From: Galdieria partita
Lineage: Eukaryota; Rhodophyta; Bangiophyceae; Galdieriales; Galdieriaceae
Length of the DNA: 64,000 bases
Direction of reading: 5' to 3'
Assembly (NCBI GenBank): GCA_025991245.1
Contig: BQMJ01000034.1
Span: forward strand, 1 to 64,000
A model generated the notes under the pieces. The model ran no database searches. It was not told the DNA's origin and saw nothing but the letters and a program-made list of their open reading frames with translations. A program made the translations under genes and the position numbers. How positions within the stretch are numbered: position 1 is the stretch's first letter; the number at the start of each line of letters is the position of its first letter. Below are positions 47,401 to 56,302 of the stretch, piece by piece.

Positions 47401-47818
47401 GGAGCCAAAAAATCAATGCGCAAACGAGCGGAGCAAAATCCCCTTCGAACAACTTCTAGAAACGTCACTCATAGTTGGTTATGAAAGTTTATAAGATATG
47501 TTTGGTGTGCGATTCAAAGAATTCATGTCTTTTTCTCTAATTTGGACTAGGAAACGTTCAGATCATATTGAACTTAGTGCTAGAGAAGCTTGTAGTTTCT
47601 AATAGTAGATAACTCTCTTATGGAGAAATATCAACTCTATTTTATCTTTAATCGTATGAAGGAGAATAGTATATTTTGACTACATGGTTTCTTCTTTGTC
47701 ATGAATACTAGTTGTAATCACAAGTAGGAGAGAACTCTTTGCGAAAAATCTTAAAGTTTCTTTCTACAAAAGAAAACAATCTTGTCGATCATTCATATTC
47801 CGTTGATTTGGGAATCTT
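47401..47818. promoter_or_regulatory. Divergent promoter region, HSP90 / RETICULATA-like
   Basis: 418 bp between start codons of two predicted plastid proteins. The words 'cttctagaa' at 47,452-47,460 ('aacttctagaaac') resemble an imperfect heat-shock element (inverted nGAAn/nTTCn units) about 55 bp upstream of the HSP90 start. This is suggestive only. Confidence 0.4.
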
Positions 47819-49108
47819 ATGACGAATCGACCAAGAAAACGAGTAATACACGCATTTACTTACGCTAGTTTAGTTTCCAATAGACCGAGAACATATCAAG
47901 ACATTTTAAAATGTAACAAATATATCATTGAAAGATTCAAGTTTTGGCACACTGTCCACGAATCTCGTCGTCGGCAGCTTGACCGTGAAAGGTTCATCCT
48001 CATTCAGGCAACTTCCAAACAAGATGGGAATCATATTCCAAAGGAACCTTCACGGAATACGTCGGTTCCGAAATCTAAACAAAATGCCGATCAAGGTGTG
48101 TTTGGAAATTCCACAGGAGACTTTAACGGAAATGGTGGAAGGAACCAGGATAACTCCAGAGATAACGAAGAAGACAACCATGACAACCAACATTCTCCCA
48201 TTTCTTTCGCGTATGAGGTATCAGAAAAGAACATAGACTCGGATTTAAAGGGAGTTTTAAGGGCCTATAAAGTAAGCTTTGATTCATTGCCTAATGATGT
48301 GAAGATAGCTATCCAAGCAGGAGTTATTTCTCGGTCAACCTTATCTTATTTTCTATTGCAACTACGAAATCCGTTTCTAGGATGGGCACTCTGCCTGTTT
48401 CAATCTTTCCGTAATCGAGTCTTGGCTGATAAAGATTTTCTATACAAGGTTATGGTTCAAGAAGTTGTAGGTAATGGTACTGCTCTTATTGGGGAAGTTA
48501 TGGTTCGCAAGAAAGAAATATTCGATGAAATGGAATATGTCTTATCGGATATGATAGTTGGACTTGTAGTTGAAGCCACTTTTGTTTGGCTATTGGCTCC
48601 TGCAAATCCATTTCCTACTTTACAAAAGGTGCCAACTGGTCATTTTCTAGCCAACATGATATCTCAACTACCAGCCAATATGTTTGAAGCAGCCAATCCA
48701 AGTAGACCTTATAGCATATCTCAACGTTGTTTGTCTTTTTTATGGGCTGGAATACAATATTCTGCAATTGGTATTGGTGCAGGTTTGGTAGGAACTGGTC
48801 TTACTTATGGAATGCTTCAAGTACGAAGGTACTTTCAACCTAATTATCGCATGAGAAGAAGATTACCTCCGATTATGGCCAATAGTCTTGGATGGGGCGC
48901 ATATATGTTTCTTTCTGCTAATCCTCGTTTTCAAATGGTCGAAGGTTTGGAGAGATTATGTGGAATATTATTTGTTCAGAGACTTCATGGGTTGTTGAAA
49001 TTTTGTATTTTTGTTCTTCGTTTTGGTAACAATCTTTATGGTGGGATTCAATTTGTACAATTCTTCCGAGCACTTGGATTGCAGTCTACAGAAGACTTGC
49101 AGGAATGA
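47819..49108 (+). CDS. RETICULATA-related (DUF3411) plastid envelope protein
   Basis: Single exon, 429 aa. Residues about 80-125 are an Asn/Asp-rich low-complexity spacer. The conserved core, from about 150 to the end, has the DUF3411 hallmarks: 'KDFLYKVMVQEVVGNGTALIGEVMVR', quoted here as 'MVQEVVGNGTALIGE', plus 'LSDMIVGLVVEATFVWLLAP', 'GTGLTYGMLQVRR', 'SLGWGAYMFLSANPRFQMVEG' in parts, and several hydrophobic helices. RETICULATA proteins are plant and algal chloroplast envelope proteins linked to leaf development and amino-acid homeostasis; their biochemistry is unsettled. The N-terminus (MTNRPRKRV...) is basic but not a classical transit peptide, so a 5' exon may be missing. It is a good marker that the organism has a plastid. 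Confidence 0.9.
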   Translation: MTNRPRKRVIHAFTYASLVSNRPRTYQDILKCNKYIIERFKFWHTVHESRRRQLDRERFILIQATSKQDGNHIPKEPSRNTSVPKSKQNADQGVFGNSTGDFNGNGGRNQDNSRDNEEDNHDNQHSPISFAYEVSEKNIDSDLKGVLRAYKVSFDSLPNDVKIAIQAGVISRSTLSYFLLQLRNPFLGWALCLFQSFRNRVLADKDFLYKVMVQEVVGNGTALIGEVMVRKKEIFDEMEYVLSDMIVGLVVEATFVWLLAPANPFPTLQKVPTGHFLANMISQLPANMFEAANPSRPYSISQRCLSFLWAGIQYSAIGIGAGLVGTGLTYGMLQVRRYFQPNYRMRRRLPPIMANSLGWGAYMFLSANPRFQMVEGLERLCGILFVQRLHGLLKFCIFVLRFGNNLYGGIQFVQFFRALGLQSTEDLQE

Positions 49109-49178
49109 AAATAGAAAATGTTTTGGTTTCCTTGTCATATTTCCAAAAATATTGTTTCTCTTTCTTTTTTAATACAAC

Positions 49179-50465
49179 TTAAACGTTGAAACGAAAATGA
49201 ACAATATCTCCCTCTTCTACTATGTAATCTTTTCCTTCGCTTCTTATCAATCCTTGTTCTCTAGCTTTCTTCTCAGAACCAACTGCAACGATTTGGTCAT
49301 AAGAAATAGTTTCTGCCCTAATAAAGCCACGTTCAAAATCAGAATGTATAAGACCTGCTGCTTGAGATGCTTTCATTCCTTTCTTAATGGTCCAAGCCCT
49401 AGTTTCTTTGGGTCCACTAGTGAAGAAGGTTTCCAGTCCTAACAATTTGTACATTTCGCGAACTAAAACATGCAGACCAATGCTTTCTCTTTGTATTCCT
49501 AATATACGTAGGTACTCATCTTTTTCTCGGTCAGACAAGGAAGCCAATTCTGATTCTAGCTGAGCAGAAACTATAACAGCAGATGCACTTTCTTCTTTTG
49601 CTCTTCGAAATACTATTTCTGTATAGGCATTTCCTGTTGATAAGCTATCTTCAGAGACATTGGCTGCATACAAAACAGGCTTCAATGTTAATAACTGTAA
49701 TGGTAGTAGAAATGCCTTTTCTTGCATAGTGAAGTTTACATTTCTTAACAAATATCCAGTATCCAACGCTACTTTTGCTTTTTCTAGTGTTTCCATTTCC
49801 AACGCTGTTTTCGAATCTGCTCGGTTTCTCTTCATTCGTTCCAACCTTTTCTCTATTTGAGCAAAGTCAGCAAGAGCAAGCTCCATATTGATGATGTCTA
49901 TATCTCTTAAAGGATCTAACGAACCAACTACGTGTACAATATTTCCACTCTCAAAGCATCGAACTACATGTACGATAGCATCACACTCTCGAATATTTGC
50001 CAAAAAACGATTACCCAATCCTTCTCCTTTACTTGCACCTGCAACCAAACCCGCAATATCTGAAAACTCCAAAAAGGCAGGAATGACCTTTTCTGATTGA
50101 TTCAACTTTTGCAAAACTTCAAGACGTGGATCAGGAACTGGAACAATACCCACGTTGGGTTCTATAGTACAAAATGGAAAGTTGGCACATTGAGCAACAG
50201 AATTTTGTAACAGTGCATTGAATAAGGTAGACTTTCCTACATTGGGAAGGCCAACAATTCCACTTTTCAGAGTCATATTGATATAGGAACTTGTATGTAA
50301 ACGACGTCGCTTGGAACAATCGTAAAAGAAAGACGAGTTTCCAGTACGTGAATATGAAGTTCCACGAACAATACTTTTATGAATAAAAACTTTACGACTG
50401 CCACTTGATAAGTAGAGTAAAGTAACCGGTAACCGAAAAGAAAAAGCGATCATTGTTATGCACAC
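49179..50465 (-). CDS. ychF: YchF-type (OLA1/Obg-like) P-loop ATPase, organelle-targeted form
   Basis: Single exon, 428 aa. Residues 1-63 form a basic, Ser/Arg-rich leader absent from bacterial YchF (about 363 aa), so targeting to plastid or mitochondrion is likely. Walker A is GLPNVGKS (72-79), followed by 'NFPFCTIEPNVGIVPVPDPRL' (conserved in this family), G3 DIAGLV (about 136), 'GEGLGNRFL', 'ANVSE' replacing the G4 motif, and the C-terminal TGS-like region ending 'VEEGDIVHFRFNV', as in bacteria. YchF binds ATP better than GTP and is tied to ribosomes and stress response. The bacterial-type tail suggests organelle ancestry. Its start codon is only 21 bp from that of the divergent acyltransferase. 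Confidence 0.93.
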   Translation of the reverse strand: MCITMIAFSFRLPVTLLYLSSGSRKVFIHKSIVRGTSYSRTGNSSFFYDCSKRRRLHTSSYINMTLKSGIVGLPNVGKSTLFNALLQNSVAQCANFPFCTIEPNVGIVPVPDPRLEVLQKLNQSEKVIPAFLEFSDIAGLVAGASKGEGLGNRFLANIRECDAIVHVVRCFESGNIVHVVGSLDPLRDIDIINMELALADFAQIEKRLERMKRNRADSKTALEMETLEKAKVALDTGYLLRNVNFTMQEKAFLLPLQLLTLKPVLYAANVSEDSLSTGNAYTEIVFRRAKEESASAVIVSAQLESELASLSDREKDEYLRILGIQRESIGLHVLVREMYKLLGLETFFTSGPKETRAWTIKKGMKASQAAGLIHSDFERGFIRAETISYDQIVAVGSEKKAREQGLIRSEGKDYIVEEGDIVHFRFNV

Positions 50466-50486
50466 CGAAGAGAATTCACGTCACCA
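50466..50486. promoter_or_regulatory. 21-bp bidirectional gap between YchF and LPLAT start codons
   Basis: The first ATGs of two divergent genes are separated by only 21 bp. Internal ATGs (YchF Met5, and LPLAT Met10 at 50,514) would widen this to about 60 bp. Either promoters overlap the opposite coding sequence or true starts are internal. No TATA-like box is visible in the gap. Confidence 0.5.
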
Positions 50487-51560
50487 TTGGAGAATCTTTC
50501 TAAGAAACAAGCAATGCCTACTTTGGTAAGCAAGTATGTTTCATGTTTAACAGGTTTATTATTTCTGTTATGGATGACGTTTTGTGTTGTTCTTGTATGT
50601 GATATTCTTTTACCTATATTGTTGTTGATATGCTGGCTTTGTCGTGCAAAATATATCACTCGTCGACTTCAGTCTTTTGTTCTTCGTATATGGATGTCTC
50701 ATTTTATATTTTATGTAGAACGACTGTCAGGAGTGGAGTTGGTTATTACAGGGGATAAGTTTGTTAAAGGAGAAAGTGCAGTTGTAGTCTGTAACCATCA
50801 AAGTTGGACAGATTCGTTATTGCTTTATTCAGTTGCCCGTCAAGTAGGAAGGCATGGAGATGTCAAGTTCTTTGCCAAAAACTCGTTAGCTTATTTTCCA
50901 TTTTATGGAATAGCTGCAGTATTGGTAAGAGTTTGTATATTTATTACAAGGCATATGGATAGAGATCGTAAGATTTTCCATCGCATATTTTCCTATTTAA
51001 CCGATGCTTCTGGACAATGGCCTTTTTGGCTGATTATATTTTGTGAAGGAACGAGGTTTAATCTTAGCAAAAGAGAAAAGTCACAAGAGTTTGCCAAGAA
51101 ACATGATCTTCCGGTTTTGTACAATGTATTGTTGCCAAAGATTGGAGGATTTAGTGCGAGCATTTCTTCTTTGAGAGAAAATGTGGGAGCTTGTTATGAC
51201 ATCACTATTGGATACCCTTCCTTACAAGGACAAGTGAGTCCTTCTGTATCGGATATTTTATTTCGGCATCAATTTGGTAGACAAAAGTGGATAGTTCACG
51301 TTCATCAAAAAAGAATACCGATTCAACTTATTGGGGATAGCGAGGAAGAAATGAAAGAGTTTCTATACAAAGTGTACAAGGAAAAAGATCAACAACTGGA
51401 AAACTTTAAAACTACTGGAAAATTTGATGGACCGAATATTCCCTTCTACAAGTTGCCTGTGATGGATCTGTTATTTTGTTTTGTTTGTTTCTTTGGATTG
51501 TCTCTTTTGGTTTTGTTTGGGCTGATTTGGTCATTCCATTTTATTCGTACCTTTAGCTGA
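50487..51560 (+). CDS. Lysophospholipid/1-acyl-glycerol-3-phosphate acyltransferase (PlsC family)
   Basis: Single exon, 357 aa. A hydrophobic hairpin (about 20-52) precedes the acyltransferase block. Motif I NHQSWTD (103-109, HX4D catalytic pair) and motif III FCEGTR (185-190) are intact, and 'VLYNVLLPKIGGF' matches the motif IV region. A C-terminal hydrophobic segment (about 327-353) completes an ER-type topology. The spacing and 'LLPKxGGF' place it with eukaryotic LPAT2/AGPAT3-5/LCLAT1-type enzymes rather than bacterial PlsC. It probably acylates lysophosphatidic acid or a related lysolipid in membrane lipid synthesis. It is divergent from YchF, and the downstream C2H2 gene is on the same strand 205-256 bp away. 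Confidence 0.9.
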   Translation: MENLSKKQAMPTLVSKYVSCLTGLLFLLWMTFCVVLVCDILLPILLLICWLCRAKYITRRLQSFVLRIWMSHFIFYVERLSGVELVITGDKFVKGESAVVVCNHQSWTDSLLLYSVARQVGRHGDVKFFAKNSLAYFPFYGIAAVLVRVCIFITRHMDRDRKIFHRIFSYLTDASGQWPFWLIIFCEGTRFNLSKREKSQEFAKKHDLPVLYNVLLPKIGGFSASISSLRENVGACYDITIGYPSLQGQVSPSVSDILFRHQFGRQKWIVHVHQKRIPIQLIGDSEEEMKEFLYKVYKEKDQQLENFKTTGKFDGPNIPFYKLPVMDLLFCFVCFFGLSLLVLFGLIWSFHFIRTFS

Positions 51561-51765
51561 ATATATTTTTTGCAAAATAGAGTGAAAAGTGTACCAATCC
51601 ATACGGCAAGTCAAATGAGTCTCATGATCTACAATGCGTCGTGAATATTGAGTTTTTGTAGACAACCTATTTTAGGCGAAAACATCTAAAGATATTGAGT
51701 ATCATCTATCCTTGTCAATTGAATAAAGGGCATAGTATACTCGATTAAAGTGAGTTTCCAGTGTT

Positions 51766-52776
51766 TTGAGAGTAAAAAGAGGCGAAGATTCCTTTCAATC
51801 ATTTTTAGAATTGGAAATGAGCGACTCGACGGTGTTATTTACTTGCGATGGCTGTGGAAAGAGTTATCGAACTCGTTCAAAGTGGATTGCACATACAAGA
51901 ACACATACAGGAGAACGACCTTACGTTTGTAGTTATCCTTTCTGTGGAAAAACATATACACGTTCTGATCATCTTCGACGGCACGAGTGGAGCCATCAGG
52001 AAAGGAAGCCGTTTGCTTGCTCACGAATCAATTGTGAGAAAACATTTGCTACAAAACAGCGTTTGCAAAGACATGAAATGTGTCATACTGTTAAAAGAGC
52101 GTTCACGTGCTCTTTTCCGAATTGTGGAAAAGCTTTTAGAAAGAAGAAACAGCTAGCAGAGCATTGCATCTCTCATCAATCATCTAGTTGCTATCTTGAG
52201 AACGTTGAGAAGAAATATGGAGGAGGAATGAGCGACAACTCATCTTTGCCCAATCCAGTCCAATTACCTGAAGACTGGTCTCGCTGTAAGTACTTTTGTT
52301 CTGTGCCGGAGTGTAGTGAAGGCTCTAATAGCTTTGCTGAGTTCTCCTCCCATTCTCAAGAAGCACATGACAAGGTTGTGTTTCCTTGTAATTGTTGCGA
52401 CAAAACTTTTTCGAAATATTCTTCTTGGCTTCGACATCTCAATATCCATGAAGAGTCTGTCCAAGTCCGACAAGTTTTCCCTTGTCACTTTCCTTGTTGC
52501 ACAAAAAAGTTTACTTCACTGTACAACTGCATGGTTCATGAGAGAGCAGTGCATGAAAAGCAATATCTTGTTGAGTGTCCCCTTTGCTACAGAAGATTTA
52601 CTTTGGAGTCGTCTCGTCAAAGACATATTCGAAAATTTCATAATGATAAGGATAGAGAAGCTAGCAAGAAGAAAAACAATTCGGCAGTAATTGAATCAGG
52701 ATTGGAAAGTTCCATCAAGAGTGAAATGGGAATAACCAAATCTAACGTTCTGAAAACATTATGTGGAAAAACATAA
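51766..52776 (+). CDS. C2H2 zinc-finger protein, TFIIIA-like, 8 recognisable fingers
   Basis: Single exon, 336 aa; a second good start is Met18 (ATG 51,817, MSDSTVLF), just before finger 1. Eight C2H2 units are visible: CDGC..HTRTH, CSYPFC..HEWSH, CSRINC..HEMCH, CSFPNC..HCISH, a gap of about 60 residues, CSVPEC..HSQEAH, CNCC..HLNIH, CHFPCC..HERAVH and CPLC..HIRKFH. The TGERP linker after finger 1, mixed C-x4-C spacing and interrupted middle resemble transcription factor IIIA (usually nine fingers), which binds the 5S rRNA gene and 5S RNA. Assignment to TFIIIA rather than another multi-finger regulator is probable, not certain. The C-terminal tail is lysine-rich. Confidence 0.8.
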   Translation: MRVKRGEDSFQSFLELEMSDSTVLFTCDGCGKSYRTRSKWIAHTRTHTGERPYVCSYPFCGKTYTRSDHLRRHEWSHQERKPFACSRINCEKTFATKQRLQRHEMCHTVKRAFTCSFPNCGKAFRKKKQLAEHCISHQSSSCYLENVEKKYGGGMSDNSSLPNPVQLPEDWSRCKYFCSVPECSEGSNSFAEFSSHSQEAHDKVVFPCNCCDKTFSKYSSWLRHLNIHEESVQVRQVFPCHFPCCTKKFTSLYNCMVHERAVHEKQYLVECPLCYRRFTLESSRQRHIRKFHNDKDREASKKKNNSAVIESGLESSIKSEMGITKSNVLKTLCGKT

Positions 52777-52848
52777 TGTTTTCTATATCCACACAAACTA
52801 TTAGGTATACTTTATACGTGGAGACTCTTCAAGATAATCCAACGAATT

Positions 52849-53195
52849 TTACTCGGCCATATCTTTTAAAGATACTTTGACATATTCTTCGCCGTTGAGG
52901 ATATTTGTACTAGAAAGAAAAACTTCTCTCCATTGCGATATAGTTCCTGTCGAGTCTTTATCGAACAGAAATTGTATAAATACTATAAGTGCCTATTTTT
53001 CTTATGAACTCTTTGCTTACCAGCCAATATTGTTTCATATTTTTCAAACGTTTTTATTCGTAACTTGAGTTGTTCCAATATTTCTTGAGTATATTCTCGT
53101 ATCTTTGAAAGTGTTTGCAACTCTTTTTCTTTACGTCGCAAAACATCCTCCTCAGAGAATGATTCGTTGACCTCCGTTTGATTGTTTTCTATCAT
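52849..53195 (-). CDS. Small coiled-coil protein, 102 aa; weak DASH/Dam1-complex Dad2-like pattern
   Basis: Two exons, 53,195-53,021 and 52,982-52,849, around a 38-nt GT-AG intron that splits a codon after its first base; the joined frame runs to TAA. Residues about 15-52 form a charged heptad helix ('KEKELQTLSKIREYTQEI'). The exon-2 part has 'STGTISQWREVFLSSTNIL', whose shape recalls the G..V..VL.NW..V..AI end of fungal Dad2. Length is also right for a Dad subunit. The similarity is by eye and low. Other small coiled-coil kinetochore, BLOC or mediator subunits are alternatives. It is encoded on the opposite strand to the C2H2 gene, convergent, 72 bp apart. Confidence 0.45.
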
Positions 53196-53565
53196 ATAAA
53201 AAAAACTTATTCAAGAGAAAAATGGGATCCAACAATCCCCACCAAATGAAATTTGAAATTTTGCTTAAATGTCGTCATAAGAAATTCCTTCCCAATATTC
53301 CATGATCTTTGAGCTATTCTCTATAAAAACTAATTTTGTTCTGGACAAAAGGTAATTCTATCCAAATAATGCAAAATAAACTCTAAATGTAGCATAATAA
53401 TACAAAAATCAATAAAATCCTTGGGTGACAACTTCAACATGATAGTAAAAATTTCATACTATCTTACAAGTTTCTTGTCTATACATTCAAGTTCATCTGT
53501 GTCTCTATATAAAATGCTCTGTATCGAGAAAAATAAAAACACACTTGTCAATGATAAAATAACAA
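53196..53565. other. Short intergenic stretch
   Basis: 370 bp, AT-rich, between two leftward genes. It probably combines the 3' region of the 53,566-54,795 gene and the promoter of the small coiled-coil gene. Nothing else is visible. Confidence 0.4.
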
Positions 53566-54795
53566 TTACACAAAGGAGCCCTTCTTCCTGCTTGTCTTCA
53601 CTGGAACAATTCGAGAATCTCTCGAAGAACCTGCAACGCTCTGTAAATCCAACTTCAAACTCATTTTCTTCTTATATTTCGCAGTTTGGTAAATGTCCTC
53701 TTCCTTTTCTTCTTCGCCTTTTGAAGCCTTGTCTTCCTCATCCACTTCAGTCAAAGAAGTTTGTATACGATCAACTTGTCCTCTCGTGTTCTCTTCAATA
53801 TAAACCCCATCTCTAATATATGGACTAACTGGAGAAAAGTCTCGATTATTATCATATGGCATTCGACGACTCTTCTTTGTAATAGTGACAGCTGCAAGTT
53901 CTCCAGAAACATGCAACCAATCATCTGACTTTGTGCCATACAATTCATCATCAAGAACTTGAGAACATGAGCGCATACGACTCAGTGTCACATTCTCTTC
54001 CTGTGCACTGTCGTTGTAATGCACAACATATTCTGGAAATGATTTACTTCTTATACGAGACTCTATACTTGTGGACATACCAGGTTTCTTAACAGATAAA
54101 GTACTATGTGCTCTATGGTCTTCACAGAGACGACAAGAAAAGCCCTCTTTATGGTCCACAATATCTGTAGATTCCATTCCATCTTGAGCATATCGGTGGC
54201 TACTCTGGAATCGGTCGGAATCACCCAAATCTCCAGAAGGTGATATGATGGCAGTTGCAGCTGCGGCATATTCATGAACTGCTTTTCTTGTAGATAATAT
54301 GAATCTGTTGATTAATCGTGCTCGTAAACTTGGTTTTCGCTTGGAGTTTCGTCCTAAGGTATCCGTGTTTCGCTTGGGAGACTGAGCTACAGACTGTTTT
54401 CGTCTTTGGTTTACCCATAAAGATAAACTACTTTTGCAATCCTTTTTCTTGACTGACACAATATCGTTAAATAGGCTTGTTCCAGGAGGTCTCGGAGAAT
54501 CAGGATAACCTTGTAAGCTGGTAAACGACGTCGTGTTACTTTGTGGACGTGAAGGCCGTTCTGGAAGTTGCTCAATAGCGTTACTTTCGAACAGTTCAAA
54601 TTCCTTTGCCACTGGTCTATTGGAGGAACTACAATTTCTTTCGTTGTACTCCAAGTTATTGTTTTCTTCTTCCCAGCAATCCTTTTCCGTTCTTTCAGTG
54701 GAAGGAAGGGTCAAACCTGAAAACTCGGAAGATAGGTCTTCTCTATCTGTTATGAGTGGTGTCAACTGAAAACAACGTTTCTCTTTCAACGACAT
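53566..54795 (-). CDS. Hypothetical, largely disordered protein, 409 aa
   Basis: A single long frame of polar, low-complexity sequence: Ser/Arg/Lys-rich patches, an Ala-rich short helix ('HEYAAAATAIIS', about 173-184), several 'RSKSF', 'RSCS' and 'SRRMP' phospho-site-like strings (14-3-3 or basophilic-kinase style), and an acidic run ('DEEDKASKGEEEKEEDIY') near the C-terminus before a basic tail. No catalytic or fold signature was recognised. An acceptor-like 'ctcccttag' sits 3 bp before the first ATG on the coding strand, so an upstream exon may exist and the true start is uncertain. The frame's length argues for a real gene; function unknown. Confidence 0.65.
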   Translation of the reverse strand: MSLKEKRCFQLTPLITDREDLSSEFSGLTLPSTERTEKDCWEEENNNLEYNERNCSSSNRPVAKEFELFESNAIEQLPERPSRPQSNTTSFTSLQGYPDSPRPPGTSLFNDIVSVKKKDCKSSLSLWVNQRRKQSVAQSPKRNTDTLGRNSKRKPSLRARLINRFILSTRKAVHEYAAAATAIISPSGDLGDSDRFQSSHRYAQDGMESTDIVDHKEGFSCRLCEDHRAHSTLSVKKPGMSTSIESRIRSKSFPEYVVHYNDSAQEENVTLSRMRSCSQVLDDELYGTKSDDWLHVSGELAAVTITKKSRRMPYDNNRDFSPVSPYIRDGVYIEENTRGQVDRIQTSLTEVDEEDKASKGEEEKEEDIYQTAKYKKKMSLKLDLQSVAGSSRDSRIVPVKTSRKKGSFV

Positions 54796-55093
54796 ATTCT
54801 AAGGGAGAAGATTGGTCAAGTGGAGAATCATTTCTGGATGATGTAAACAATTTGGGTTGATTGGACACTCTTATTAGGAAGTATCGCCTTGTCATCAAGA
54901 TGAAAGAATCAATGTTCCAAAATATCATGTTCATATTGAATGTTGCATTATTTATGGTCTTAAAATAACATACAAAACTGGAATCTTCTCAAGTAACTGA
55001 AAAAGTGATAACCGTCCTCTAACAAGTAAATGAACTACATTTGAATTGCGAATTTTTCAAACATCGCTTGTTCCGCTGTTTTGATTCCGTTGA

Positions 55094-56170
55094 ATGAACA
55101 CTCAAGAAGAAGGCAGTCATAATAATATCATATTTGTACCTCCTTCTGGAGAAGAAAAGACGGGATCATCATCATCTGTCTTTCGTCAACTTGGTAAAAG
55201 TGAAGCTGTAATATCTTGTCTTTGTTACGGCTTGAGTTCTATGTCTGTAACTCTTATGAACAAGCTCATATTTTCTGGGGAAGGAAAACAATTTCCTATA
55301 TCTTGTATAGTCGTCCAAAACGCTATATCGACTTTATTTTTGGCCTTGTGTACGTTGTTAGGACTATTAAGTAGCGCGAAACTCAGTTTGAAGTTGCTCC
55401 GCCGGCTACTGTTTCCTCAACTGTTTTCTTCTTTGTATCTCTATTCTAACGCAAAAGCTTTTGAATACTTAACTATTCCAGTGGTAACTTCACTTAAAGC
55501 TCTAGTTCCTATTTGCACGAAACTTCTGGAAAGATTTCTCTTTGGAGATGTTGTTTCGACTTTGGAGTACTTTAGCATGATTCTTATATTTCTCAGTAGT
55601 GCAGTGACAGCTCATTTTGACGTGAGTTCAACAAAAGGTTACTTTTGGACCGGAGTGAGTATCGTATCCAATGTTCTCTGGTTAGCCTCTTTGAGGTTCT
55701 TTATTGGAAAGGCCCGATATTCCAATATTGCCAAGGCAATGAATGGTAATATTCTTTCCTTTATTGTATTGACACCCTTTGCATGGATACAAAAGGAACC
55801 ACAAAAAATATATTCTGATTGGTACCAACTTTCTTCCTTATTCAAAGCTTCTTTTACCTTTTCAGGTGTTGCAGTTACGGTAATTCAGATATCTGTGTTT
55901 TGGGTAAACGCAACCACAAGTGGAGCAACGTTTAGTTTTGTTGGAAATTTTATCAAAGTTCCAACTATTATTATTGGAACTATTTTCTTTCATGAAAAGC
56001 TTCCATTTATGGCATGGGTTGGTGTTATTATGGGTATTCTATCTGGTTTCCTATTTAGTTTATCCAAGTATCTCCAAGTACCTATACTCATGCGCACATC
56101 TTCTAGTAACTTCAACTTGGATACCCATTCACCTAGCCCTTCCAGTACTAAAACGGAGAGAAGTAGTTGA
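55094..56170 (+). CDS. Nucleotide-sugar / triose-phosphate translocator family transporter (DMT superfamily)
   Basis: Single exon, 358 aa, with about ten hydrophobic helices between residues 35 and 335 and a polar N-terminus without an obvious transit peptide. The order 'CYGLSSMSVTLMNKLIF', 'PISCIVVQNAIST', 'YLTIPVVTSLKALVPICTKLLE', then 'SFVGNFIKVPTIIIGTIFFHEK' matches the NST/TPT layout, including the K-containing helix near the end. Resemblance is greatest to Golgi GDP-mannose-type (VRG4/GONST) carriers. It would exchange a nucleotide sugar for the monophosphate across Golgi or ER membrane to feed glycosylation. A plastid phosphate translocator is less likely because the leader is missing. 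Substrate is not fixed. Confidence 0.85.
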   Translation: MNTQEEGSHNNIIFVPPSGEEKTGSSSSVFRQLGKSEAVISCLCYGLSSMSVTLMNKLIFSGEGKQFPISCIVVQNAISTLFLALCTLLGLLSSAKLSLKLLRRLLFPQLFSSLYLYSNAKAFEYLTIPVVTSLKALVPICTKLLERFLFGDVVSTLEYFSMILIFLSSAVTAHFDVSSTKGYFWTGVSIVSNVLWLASLRFFIGKARYSNIAKAMNGNILSFIVLTPFAWIQKEPQKIYSDWYQLSSLFKASFTFSGVAVTVIQISVFWVNATTSGATFSFVGNFIKVPTIIIGTIFFHEKLPFMAWVGVIMGILSGFLFSLSKYLQVPILMRTSSSNFNLDTHSPSPSSTKTERSS

Positions 56171-56302
56171 AACCGTTTATCAAGAGCAGAGCGAAACTTT
56201 GTTTTCGTCAATTTATCTTAACATCCATATGCTATAGCTGATCGCCTTGAAGACTCTTCAATCGATAGAAAACTTCAATCTGCTTCCGGACAAGAATATT
56301 TT

